A stretch of 64,000 nt of DNA, taken from positions 39,014,756 through 39,078,755 of the forward strand of contig JAPTYO010000009.1 of assembly GCA_036873135.1 (NCBI GenBank), read 5' to 3'. The translations under genes and the position numbers were made by a program. Of the stretch, positions 1-9,541 are shown piece by piece. The stretch is from Clarkia xantiana subsp. parviflora. Its lineage: Eukaryota > Streptophyta > Magnoliopsida > Myrtales > Onagraceae. The notes under the pieces were generated by a model. It saw nothing but the letters and a program-made list of their open reading frames with translations, was not told where the DNA came from and did no database searches. How positions within the stretch are numbered: the stretch's first letter is position 1; each line of letters opens with the position of its first letter.

Positions 1-2
1 CC

Positions 3-233
3 AGGTACTATAATCGGCGAGTGAAGTCCCGACAGTTCTTCGTCGGGGAGCTGGTTTGGCGTCGCAACGAGTTCACCCTTTTGGATCGAATCAACAAGAT
101 GTCACCAAAATGGGAAGGACCTTATAAGGTCGTGGGGATGCCAGCTCTGAACGCATACAAGTTGGAAGATCTCGATGGCAGAACGTTAAAGCATTCTTTC
201 AGTGGCGAACACTTGAAGAAACACCATGCTTGA
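3..233 (+). CDS. Integrase C-terminal end of the Z polyprotein (partial)
   Basis: This is the last 76 codons of a Gypsy pol ORF, read in frame from base 3 and ending at a TGA at 231-233. The sequence contains the integrase C-terminal landmarks FFVGELVWRR and SPKWEGPYKV, which form the SH3-like or GPY/F-type DNA-binding tail found in Ty3/Gypsy integrases. It is nearly identical to the ends of pol in B (to 29278) and G (from 48317). No stop interrupts it within the window. The catalytic core lies outside. The protein would act in the nucleus, joining cDNA to chromosomal DNA. Confidence 0.9.
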   Translation, partial: RYYNRRVKSRQFFVGELVWRRNEFTLLDRINKMSPKWEGPYKVVGMPALNAYKLEDLDGRTLKHSFSGEHLKKHHA

Positions 234-236
234 AGA

Positions 237-1085
237 AAGTCGCCTTAAGTGGTGCCCGAGAAAGTTGCCTTAAGTGGTGCCCGATAAAGTCGCCTTAAGT
301 GGTGCCCGATAAAGTCGCCTTAAGTGTGGCCCGATAAAGTCGCCTTAAGTGGTGCCCGATAAAGTCGCCTTAGGTGGTGCCCGATGTAAAATCGCCTTAA
401 GTGGTGTATGCTATTTATCGTTTAAATTCGATGTAACCTATCTTATGCCAATAGATAAAGAGGTTGCTTCCAAATAAGAGTTGTCCTTAGATTTATGCTA
501 AGTGTAAAAGTCGCCTTCAGTGGTGCACGGTAAAAAGTCGCCTTCAGTGGTGCACGAGAAAAGTCGCCTTCAGTGGTGCACGAGAAAAGTCGCCTTCAGT
601 GGTGCACGAGAAAAGTCGCCTTAAGTGGTGCACGAGAAAAGTCGCCTTAAGTGGTGCACGATATTAAGTCGCCTTGAGTGGTGCGCGATCCTTAGATTTA
701 TTCTAAGTATCAAAAAGCCGCCTTAAGTGGTGCACGATATTAAGTCGCCTTGAGTGGTGCGCGATCCTTAGATTTATTCTAAGTATCAAAAAGTCGCCTT
801 AAGTGGTGCACAATATTAAGTCGCCTTAAGTGGTACACAATCCTTAGATTTATTCTAAGTACCAAAAAGTCGCCCTGAGTGGGGCACGATATTAAGTCGC
901 CTTAAGTGGTGCACGATCTTTAGGTTTATCCTAAGTAATAATTAAGTCGCCTTAAGTGGTGCACGATACTAAGTCGCCTTGAGTGGTGCACGATCTTTAG
1001 GTTTATCCTAAGTAATAATAAGGTCGTCTTAAGTGATGCACACGATATTAAGTCGCCTTAAGTGGTGCAAGAGATTAAATCGTCG
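237..1085 (+). repeat. Tandem-repeat array between pol and the antisense ORF of Z
   Basis: About thirty short units of roughly 23-25 bp built around AAGTCGCCTTAAGTGGTGCA. They fall into subtypes ending in CCCGAT or CACGAGAA, and are broken by a spacer containing TTAGATTTATTCTAAGT. The same array type stands at the same place in B and G, with diverged versions in A. It lies where the sense pol transcript and the antisense aORF transcript would converge. Arrays in the 3' untranslated region are known for Tat/Ogre elements. Confidence 0.93.
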
Positions 1086-1265
1086 GGAAGGACGTACGAG
1101 GATGTCTTAAGTATCGAGGTTTCGACTTGAGAAAGCATAATAAAGCCACTAGGAGAGGTGCAATAAAAGAATCAGAACTGAGAAAGTCCGTTATTAATAG
1201 AGGTCGAAGGCCCGATGATTACAAAAGGAGGAGAATACAAAGATTCTAGCGATAAGCAGTTAGGC

Positions 1266-1667
1266 CTAATCCTTGGTAGCGGCATCAACAGGAGCAAGGT
1301 CCGCAAGGTCTAGGGCAGAAGGCTCCACAGGGTCAGCCGTTGGAGGATTGGCTATCGGGGTCATGGGATCGAGGAGTTTCCGATGAAGAAGTAGTTCCTC
1401 TTCACTCTGAACTTGTGGTATGCATTTCCGGCCTTGAGCATCGGCTTTTTTGGCGGAAACGATACATCCTTCCCGGAGAGCTGCATCATAAGCAGTGCTG
1501 AAAATTTCGTTCATAACATAGTCGAAGTTGAAAAGCTTCCTTCCCTCGAAACCAGATCCACTGTCTGAAATCAGTCATTGAAAGGGATGTTAGGTCTTCC
1601 CGGAAAATTTCAATCAAACTAAGCAAAGATGAAGGCGAACAATAGAGAAGAAACCCTTACCTGACAT
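1266..1667 (-). CDS. Shortened, spliced antisense ORF (mini-aORF) of Z
   Basis: Exon 1 is ATG TCA G at 1667-1661. A 96-bp intron follows (1660-1565) with a GTAAGG donor and a TTTCAG acceptor. Exon 2 (1564-1266) then runs to a TAG. The spliced product is 101 residues with no internal stop. Its first 45 or so residues match the N terminus of the long aORF in G and A (SGS..EGRK, STAYDAALREGC). Its last 35 or so match the aORF C terminus (EPSA, DLADLAP). The middle, with the gypsy-type 'transposase_28-like' domain and the coiled coil, is missing. B has the same fusion. Function is unknown, and whether it is expressed cannot be told from sequence. Confidence 0.65.
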
Positions 1668-1799
1668 GATAATTGAAGGCTGAAAGATGAACCTGACATT
1701 GCTGGAAGGATGGCCGAAGAAACACTAAGGTCTCAAGAGTTGCAGAAAGCCTTCGAAAATTTGTAGATGATGAGAGGAAAACTGAACCCTGGGTAAGGA

Positions 1800-1806
1800 T
1801 TTTATA
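1800..1806 (-). promoter_or_regulatory. TATA box of the Z antisense ORF
   Basis: TATAAAA on the minus strand, about 135 bp upstream of the aORF start codon. The same box in the same context (TTGCCTATAAAA or TCGCCTATAAAA) precedes the aORF in B and G, and a TATAAAAG precedes it in A. Conservation across four insertions supports a real internal promoter that drives the aORF against the direction of the element's main transcript. Confidence 0.6.
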
Positions 1807-2180
1807 GGCAAAGAGGACAGTCGAAGGGGCGCGTTAATCTGAACCGTCGAAGATGAAGCGTTTTAATCTGGACCGTTGAGATGAAACGTGCGGAATGGCA
1901 GCAGGTGCAATGATGAAATATCCTGAAAAGTACTTTTCAGAAAAAGCAGACACAGAGAATCAGGCACGGGTACTGATGACGTCACTTCACTATCTGCTGC
2001 ATTTAATGAACTGGGGAACCGAGGAGACCCCTGGGATTTGGCAGTTATCTACAAAACGCTGAGGATACGTGGAGGAGAAGACTGATGACATTAAGTAACT
2101 GAACCAAGGAACAGATCCCCGACTCTAGTATTGGAAAATCGGCAGTTGGAAGACACGACGAACTAAAAGTCCCTCATGTC

Positions 2181-2191
2181 TTGGGGGCAAA
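2181..2191 (+). other. Polypurine tract of Z
   Basis: TTGGGGGCAAA directly abuts the LTR start TGATGGG. The same tract borders the 3' LTRs of B (31033-31043) and, in reverse complement, A and G. It is the expected plus-strand DNA primer site. Confidence 0.85.
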
Positions 2192-2888
2192 TGATGGGTC
2201 CGATTATAGTCGTCAGGCCCTTTAACGGCGAAGAAACGGCAAACAGGCCCACCAGGCCCAGAGTAAGGGTCAAGATGACCTAGGAGAAGGGTCCCGATGA
2301 AGGTAGTCCCGACGAAGCAAGGTCCCGACAGAGTCGATCCCGACAGTGGAGCTGGAAGCTCCCGATGAAAAGCCTTTAAGTAGGCCCCGATGATAAATCC
2401 CTGAGAATGATTGGCCCTGTCACGATGACGAGGGGCCCCGAGCGGTGAAACAACAAGATAACTCTGGAGTCCCCGACGGGAGTCGGGACTCGTTATCAGA
2501 GGATAAAGCCAAGATATGCGGGGCGTGGCCGAGATACACGGAACGTGGTTAAGATACACGGATCGTGGCCGAGATACGCGGGGCATGGCTAAGATACGCG
2601 AGATCACGTACGAGATAAGCGGGATACGGGCTAACCACCCCTAACGGTTCGCCAGGTACCTGAGGCATCTCTTTGCCTATAAAAGGGCAGGAGGTCACCT
2701 CAGATCATTGACGTTGAGTTGAATACAATTTGATATCTGTTACTTGCCAGCCAGACGAAGTACTCATTTAAGCATCGGAGAGGGATTCTGGGTCACCGCC
2801 CGGTCTATCCCCTCTTGCAGGATTGCGTGGAGCAAAGGAGCTAGGATTGCCGTCAAGATCCATACTGGAGTTCCACCGTGATCCAACA
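2192..2888 (+). repeat. 3' LTR of Z (697 bp)
   Basis: Begins TGATGGG and ends CCAACA. It contains CG-rich U3 repeats of about 20 bp (GATACGCGGGGCGTGGCC type, 2513-2610), a TATAAAAG box at 2678-2685 and the shared block TTAAGCATCGGAGAGGG at 2768-2784. The start and end match the LTRs of B and G. Only one LTR is in the window, so the start is set by the polypurine tract and the end by homology to B. Confidence 0.9.
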
Positions 2889-3002
2889 GTTCACAAATCC
2901 GTTTCCAACGATTTCCTCGTGAAACCTATGATACTATTACCAAGACAATTGTTTAAGACCATGGATAGATCTTTGGAGTGTGCAAAATTTTACGTTCTTT
3001 AC
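2889..3002 (-). pseudogene. Copia element D reverse transcriptase fragment, left of A
   Basis: About 110 bp between the ends of Z and A. Read on the minus strand, it continues the Copia reverse transcriptase that stops at 14521 on the other side of A: it matches E at about 56641-56755 (VCKL..IYGLKQ region). It contains stops and no usable frame. Together with 14521-15320 it shows that A split D at TTTAC (2998-3002, repeated at 14516-14520). Confidence 0.8.
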
Positions 3003-3762
3003 TGTTGGATCACGGGCGAAGCTCCGTTACGTGCTTGACGGAAGGCTTGGACTCCTGGGCTCCGCGTAATCCTGCAAAAGGGGATGACCTGGGTGGTGAC
3101 CCAGAATCCCTCTCCGATTCTTAAATGAGTATGTAATCAATGGGGTGGCAGCAGGAATCTAAGTGCGTATTAGATGATTAGGGTTTTCTGAGGTAACTTC
3201 TTCCTTTATATAGGAGGAGAAGTTACTCAGTTACCTGTGGCCGTGATTGGCCGTTTTGCCCATGATTCCGTGTATCTCGCCACGATTCCGTATATATCGT
3301 TAGGGATTCCGTAGATTTCGCCCCACGCTCCGCATATCTTACCCATACTCCGCGTATCTCGGGCATGCCTTGCGTATCTCGGGGGACTTATCTATATCTT
3401 TAACCGTCTCCCACTACTCTATCTAGTAGGCGGGTTTCTCGGTCTTTATCCTCTGATCACAAGTCTCGACTCCTGTCGGGGACTCCAGAGTTATCTCATT
3501 CTAGATCACCACCCAGGACCCCTTGTCTCACGAGACGGGTCCAGCCTCTGCGGGGCTTTCATCATCGGGGCCTTTGCTAAGGCATATCGGGGCCTACTCG
3601 GAGGCTTCTTGTCGGGAGCACTCAGCTCATACATCGGGACCGCTAAAGTCGGGACCCTTCACACTGGGCCTCTGGGCCTTCCAGGCTTTTCACGAGGCCC
3701 ACTGGACCTACTCGCCGTCCATTGGCTGTTAACGGGGCTAACGATTACATCGGAACCCATCA
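3003..3762 (-). repeat. 3' LTR of A (760 bp)
   Basis: On the plus strand it starts TGTTGGATCACGG and ends CCCATCA. It pairs with 13756-14515 at equal length. A TATA element (tttatata) lies about 215 bp from its plus-strand start. The reverse complement of TTAAGCATCGGAGAGGG is present with one base changed (GATTCTTAA). Confidence 0.95.
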
Positions 3763-4453
3763 TTTGCCCCCAAGACATGGGGGACTTTTAATTCGTCGTG
3801 TCTTCCATTTTCAGATCTTTTGACCTCGCTATCGGAGGCTTTCGTCTCTACACCTCCTGATAACGCCGTCAGAGGCTTTTATCTTCAAGTCTTTTGATAT
3901 CTCCATCGGAGGCTTTTGCCTTGCGCGTGATTGTCGTACGACAGAGTTTCTTACTCATGATTACCTCGGGCCCACCAGACCCCATAGACAGTTGCCAAAT
4001 CCGAGGAGACTCCTCGGTTACTGTAGGATTAAATGCCTGGGGATAAGGAAACGACGTTTAAATTGGCGTGACTGTTGCTTTCTGAAAAAGCAGCTGTGAC
4101 GTCACTCACGTCCTTTCCGTACTTGTACCCTATAATCTCGGCGATTAAGATCGTGTCGTTTCCTCTTCAACGGTCCAGAATAGGCCCGTCCAGCTGTCTC
4201 TTCCGTACCGTCTTCATCATTTCAACGATCACGATTGAATCGTTTCGTCTTCCACGGTCGAGATTAAGTCCTTTCATTTGTTCTTTTGCTTATAAAAGCT
4301 GAGACCTTGGCATTATTCACTTCTTCTTCACTCTCTCAATTTCTGCTGTTCTTGCATTCGAAGCTTCTCCTCCAAGTTCTTCTTGCTGTTCAAGTGATCC
4401 AAGGCTTTCAATCTTTCAACCCACTCTTCATCTTCTTTCGACGATCATCCATT
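3763..4453 (+). promoter_or_regulatory. A: polypurine tract and upstream region of the antisense ORF
   Basis: The tract (reverse complement of TCTTGGGGGCAAA) is at 3763-3775. The rest, about 680 bp, has no convincing ORF. It ends in a TATAAAAG box at 4291-4298, followed by a pyrimidine-rich leader and the aORF start at 4454. The same arrangement is in G (44438-44997). This is the likely promoter and 5' leader of the aORF. Confidence 0.6.
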
Positions 4454-7078
4454 ATGTCTGGTAAGGATCTTCTTTTCTATTTTCTTGATTTACTGATGTT
4501 TGTTCTTCTTTTCTCAAATCTTCTTGTTCGTGACCGTTTTTAGACAAGGCTAGTTCTGAGGCTAGGGCCCCTTTCATCTTTGAATTGGCCGTTAATGAGA
4601 TTTCTGAGGCTTCGTACGAGGTTGCTCTCCGAGAGGGCTGCATTACCTTGGATTGGGAGCCTCGTTTCCCCTACGAGTCTCAGCCTGCCGTCCGAAGGAA
4701 GCACATCGTCACTCGTCCTCGAGAGTGGGAAGTGTTCGTCTCTGCCGGACAAATAAGCGCGGGGATTCGGTTCCCCTTCTGCGGGAACTTGGTGGAGATG
4801 TGCAATTTTTACAAGACACACCCTTGTACTTTCTCTCCACACGCCATCCGCGTGTGGAATGCCTTCCAGCTCCTATGCTTTCGCCAGCAGTGGACGTACA
4901 GTCTGCTGCTCTTCCGCACCTTCTATGGAATGAAGTGCAACAAGGCTGGTGTCTGCTCCTTCTCCCCCCGACTCCCCAAGTGGACAAAGGAGCAACTTTC
5001 ACGTTTCGGCTGGGACAGCGAGACCTGGAAGTTCCACAAGGATTGAGTGCTGATTCGTGACTCGGGGTCTCACAACAGCGGATGGAAGAAGTATTACCTC
5101 TTCGTCCAACACAGCTCTGTCCCATGGCCTCAAGGGGAGGTCGTGGCGGACCCTGCCCCCAAGCTTTTGGACTACACTGAGGATGACCTCAACACTCTCC
5201 AAATGGTTCAGCTCTACCGTTGGGGAGACAACTTCATACCCCTCGACGCCAACAAGCTCCTGGAGAAGGACTTGATTCACATCGGCGTCCGACTCCTCGA
5301 CTCCGTTTCCAAAGATTTAGTCATCTGGGTAACGCTTCTAATCATCTTGTCTTTTATTTTTGCAGCCAAGAAGGCATCTCTGCTGACTAGTCTCATGTTG
5401 AAGCAGGGCGAGACTGACGCCGTCCCTGGTGGATCCAAGAGGAAGCGAAAGTCTCTGAAGAAGGGCGCCTCCTCTTCCGCCACCCCATCTGCTGCCCCTC
5501 CGACCGAAGAACAGGTCGTGGCTAAGAAAGCCAGGAGGGAGGAGATAGATCAGGCCTTCGGGGCTACCACCGTCGAGGAAGGTAAGCGCGTTCGTCGTGC
5601 TATTAAGAAATATAGGAAGCTGGTTCCCCAGGAGTTTATCCCCGCTGATCGGGAATCGCGCGTTCGGGAAATCAAGAACATCCTTCGAGGAGAAGTCCCC
5701 CGCGTTCTCAAGGCGGGATATTACAACTTCCTTGGGAAGGACCAGCATCTCGAACGCCAAATTCTCTGGTGGAATTCTTCCTGATTATATTCGTCCTGCC
5801 ACCGCAGGTCCATCGGAGGCTCCTGCTCCGACGAAGGCTACCACTCCAGCGGAGACTGCGGCTCCGCAAGAGCTCATGGTGGAGGATACCCCGACGGAAG
5901 ACCAGTTCTGTCAGGTGACTAATTTGGAGGCCTCTCCTTCCTCCGAGGATCCCAATGAGGGTGCCCTGCTTCCCCGCGGTAAGTCCAGACAAAGCAGCCT
6001 GAGGCCCGTCGTGAGAGACGCGTCCCGGAGCCCTCCTCCCGAGCTCCGCACTCCTACTCCTGAGCCTCCTCCGACCGAGGTAGCTCCTCCCGCTGATGAA
6101 GCCGAGGTTATCCCTCCTATTCCGATGGATGAAAATCTTTACAAGATTTACACCCCCGACCAGGCGACGGCTCCCTGGCGTCCGATCGAATCCCTCCAAG
6201 GGTTTTCGGTTCGACGGGGAAATCTTCATCCTGACTTGGCCCTGCATCTGCTGGCAGGGTCAATTCCTCCCGCTTTGAGACAGCCGCTTTGCTTATCGCG
6301 GGAGGACATCGAAGAGGAGTTCCGCGCTATGGCCGTCCGTCGGATGGAGGTAATACTTTACCTTTGCTTTGTTTTCTTCATTGCCTTTGCCTTTGACCAT
6401 CGGATCCTAATCCTTTTTCCTTTCGCCTTAGGAAACCCAGACGTGCTGGCCAAGCTCCAGGCAGACCTCGACGAGGCTGTGGCGGCCAAAGACAAGATGG
6501 CCAAGGAGAAGGCTCTCCTTGACGAGATGGCCAAGGGCCTGCTTAAGCAGGTTCAAGATCATGAGGTCGTCTTGCGTCGGGAGCAGAGGATGATGCAGGA
6601 GGACCATCGACGGCACGAGGCGGAGAAGGAGCAGCTCCACCGCGAGAAAGGCGTTTTCGCGGATCTTCTCGCGGAGACCATGGCGAGGTTCGAGACCGAG
6701 AGGGCTGAGTTCTCTGCCAAGCTGGCTGAGGCAAAGGCTCAGGCCCACGAGGAGGGTCGTCTGCGGGGTCGCGAGGAGTATCGGGACTCTGAAGATTTCA
6801 AGGCGGAAGCCGTGGGATTCTACAAGGCCGAGATGGAGAACGTTCTATTCAACGCCATTGAGGAACTTTATACAGCACACGAGGGCTCCATCGACTTTCA
6901 GAAGTCCGAGACCCTTGCCCCCTTCGCCGAGAAATACTTCAACCTCCCCGCGGAGAGCGATGAGGCCGATGCTGCGGACCCGACTCCGCAGACTGCGGAG
7001 CCTTCTGCCCAGGTCCCTCCGAATCCTGCTCCCTCCGATGCTGCTGAAGATCCGACCTCCAACAAGGACCAAGTTTAG
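4454..7078 (+). pseudogene. Long antisense ORF (aORF) of A, gypsy-type 'putative transposase_28-like' protein
   Basis: Exon 1 is ATG TCT G (4454-4460). The intron is 4461-4543 (GTAAGG...TTTTTAG). Exon 2 starts at 4544 and reads into a domain with FPFCGNLVEM and PHAIRVWNAFQLLCFRQQW, the pattern of the plant 'putative gypsy type transposon' family (Pfam Transposase_28-like). A basic stretch (KRKRKS), a Pro/Glu-rich low-complexity region and a long Lys/Glu-rich coiled coil (about 6450-6800) follow, ending at 7078. A second intron fits 6350-6431. Damage: a TGA at 5044-5046, a frame change near 5777 where G has about 10 extra bases, and a one-base frame problem after the second intron. No function is established for this family, and 'transposase' is only a database label. 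Confidence 0.8.
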
Positions 7079-7219
7079 CGCTTTATATTTTTAGTCCTTG
7101 TAGTTTCTCCTTGTCTTCTTTATCCTTTGTACCGGAACCTCTTTGGCCTTCGGGCCTTTATATAAACAGTTTCTTTTCATCTGTTTTGGCCCCGATACTC
7201 GTTTGCACTTATTTAAAGC

Positions 7220-7950
7220 GGCTTTAAATTTGTTACTCAGAACGTTCCGATGCACCATTTAAGATGACTCCATACGTCCTTCCGACGCTTTACTCGAGAT
7301 TTTACCACTTAAGGTTTCTTATCTAATCGGGACTTTACCACTTAAGGTTTCTCGTCCAACCAGGACTTCACCACTTAAGGTTTCTCGTCCAATCGGGACT
7401 TCACCACTTAAGGTTTCTCGTCCAAAACCGGGACTTTACCACTTAAGGTTTCTCGTCCAATCGGGACTTTACCACTTAAGGTTTCTCGTCCAATCGGGAC
7501 TTCACCACTTAAGGTTTCTCGTCCCTGCCTTTCAAGACCATTTTTCACACCCTTTAGGGCTTTTATCGCGCCAACTCAGACGGCTTTAATCGTACCCTTT
7601 AAAGGCTTTTATCGCGTCTTTGTCAGACGACTTTCGCGGACCCGTTAAGGCTTTTTCGTACCCGTTAAGGCTTTTGGCCGCATCATATAGACGACTTACG
7701 CGGACCCATTAGGGCCTTTTCGTACCTAGGCTTTTGGTTGCATCATATAGACGACTTACACATACCCCGTAGGGCTTTTGTCCGTACCTGTTAAGGCTTT
7801 TGGCCGCATCATATAGACGACTTACGCTTACCCCGCAGGGCTTTTATCCATACCTCGTAGGGCTTTTGGTCGCGCCATAAAGGCGACTTACTCGTACCTC
7901 ATAAGGCTTTTATCGTACCTCGGAAGGCTTTTGTCGCGTCCTTTAGGACG
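7220..7950 (+). repeat. Two tandem-repeat blocks between aORF and pol of A
   Basis: Block 1 (about 7290-7530) has eight or so units of about 31 bp around CCACTTAAGGTTTCTCGTCC. Block 2 (about 7545-7945) has longer diverged units with GACGACTTACGCGGACCC and AGGGCTTTTGGCCGCATCAT. Both read on the minus strand as relatives of the AAGTCGCC...AAGTGGTG repeats of Z, B and G. They lie between the converging stop codons of aORF (7078) and pol (8075). Confidence 0.9.
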
Positions 7951-8074
7951 TCTTACTAACAGTTAGAATAAATCTAAAAGCAATTTGATCGGAAGCAACT
8001 TCTTTTATTAATAACTTAAAGCTTTGCTTACATCGGATTGATAGATAACTTGCGCCATTCGCGGCGACTTAATA

Positions 8075-9541
8075 TCAAACATGATACTTCTTCAAGTGTT
8101 CGCCACTGAAGGAATGCTTCAACGTCTTGCCATCAAGGTCCTCTAGTTTGTATGCATTGGGGGCTGGCATCCCTACGATCTTGTAAGGTCCCTCCCATTT
8201 TGGTGATAGCTTGTTGATCCGATCTTGATGAACGAACTCGTTCCTCCGCCAGACAAGTTCTCCCACGAAGAATTGTCGGGACTTGACACGCCGATTGTAA
8301 TATCGGGCTGTTGCCAAACGCATCCGAGGCTGGACTTCATCAGACTTCCACCTCTTTTCCTCGAGTAAGTCTAAGTCTAGACGTCTCAGTTCCTCGTTTG
8401 TCAGAGGCTCGTAGTATTTTGCGCGATGGGACGCCACCGCTATCTCCACGGGAGCGACTGTCTCCGTGCCATAGACCAGGCCAAACGGAGTTTCCCCTGT
8501 CGATTGCTTGGGTGTTGTTCTAACAGCCCACAGCACGTTCTCGAGCTCATCCAGCCAATGGCCCTGCAAGGCGTAGACTCTCTTCTTCAAACCATCCATC
8601 ACGATCTTGTTGGCTGATTCCACTTGGCCATTAGTCTGAGCGTGGCGGACTGAAGCGGTCCGATGTTCGATGTTCAACTCCTCCAGGTACTCCTTGAACT
8701 GAGCCCCATTAAACGGAGGGCCGTTGTCGCTGATCAACACTCGAGGAACCCCATACCGGGATATGATCTGAGTTTGAAGGAACTAGAGGATCTGCTGCCC
8801 TGTCATCTTGGCCAATGCCTTAGCCTCTATCCACTTTGAGAAGTAATCGATGGCCACGAGCAAATACTTGCACTGACCTTTCGCTTGGGGAAGAGGTCCC
8901 ACCAAGTCAATCCCCCATTGCGCGAAGGGCCATGCACTCCTGATGGGCCCTTAAGTCCGCGGCGGGAGCCACGATATTTGGAGCGTACCTCTGGCGCGCA
9001 TCACAGGATTGGACCATCGCTGTCGCTTCCTTGTTCATCGATGGCCAATAGTAACCTAGGTTCAACGCCTTCCTCACGATAGATCGGGCCCCTTCATGAC
9101 AGGCCGCGACTCCTTCGTGTAGCTCTCTCAGGATCCGGTTCGTGTCAGGCTCCGCCACGCATTTCAGAAAAGGCTTCACATGCCCCTTCTTGTATAACTG
9201 GTTGTCCACCATCGCGTAGTCGTTCGCAATCCGACGCAGCCTGACAGCTGCTACATCATCATCGGGGAGTGCCCCCGTAGTCAGATATATGACCATCGGG
9301 GTCATCCAGGTGGGTTTCTCTTCTTCCTCCGATCCTGCTTCCACATCGCATACCTCCGATGGATCGATGGTTGAAATAATCACTCTCTCCAGGAAGTGCA
9401 CCTTCCGATTCTCCTCAGGGGCCACTCCTAGAGCGAACTTGCTTAAGGTGTCTGCCTCCGCGTTTTATTCCCTTGGGATTGCCTCGATATCGAAGCTTTT
9501 GAAGCCTCCCTTCAAAGTTTGCACCTCGTGCAAGTACTTCC
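8075..9541 (-). pseudogene. A: integrase region of pol (frameshifted)
   Basis: Minus-strand pieces at 9425-8907 and 8740-8075 form the integrase. The zinc-binding N domain is present (HEGVAACHEGARS), but its second C-terminal cysteine has changed: CDAR where B has CDTC. The core contains SDNGPPF and QTNGQVESANK, giving the D-x35-E spacing. The tail is LVWRRNEF and SPKWEGPYK. Frame changes occur near 9540 and 8910, and a TAG lies near 8791. The stop is at 8075. The family joins cDNA to target DNA; this copy is inactive as written. Confidence 0.9.

Larger units (their letters stand above)
1..2888 (+). mobile_element. Element Z: Tat-like Ty3/Gypsy retrotransposon, 3' part
   Basis: The window opens inside the integrase end of a Gypsy polyprotein. 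A tandem-repeat array, an antisense ORF, a polypurine tract and a complete 3' LTR follow, so the 5' half lies outside the window. The order is the same as in elements B, A and G here. The last LTR base is 2888 (ends CCAACA), and the flanking sequence is antisense Copia reverse transcriptase, so Z sits inside Copia element D. The target-site duplication cannot be checked because the 5' LTR is not in view. Assignment to the Tat/Retand group rests on the antisense ORF, the array between pol and that ORF, and the LTR similarity to A, B and G. Confidence 0.9.

Noticed and set aside
237..1085. Array resembling a CRISPR locus
   Set aside because: Units are contiguous or differ by small changes, spacers are not unique, and the context is a plant retrotransposon.
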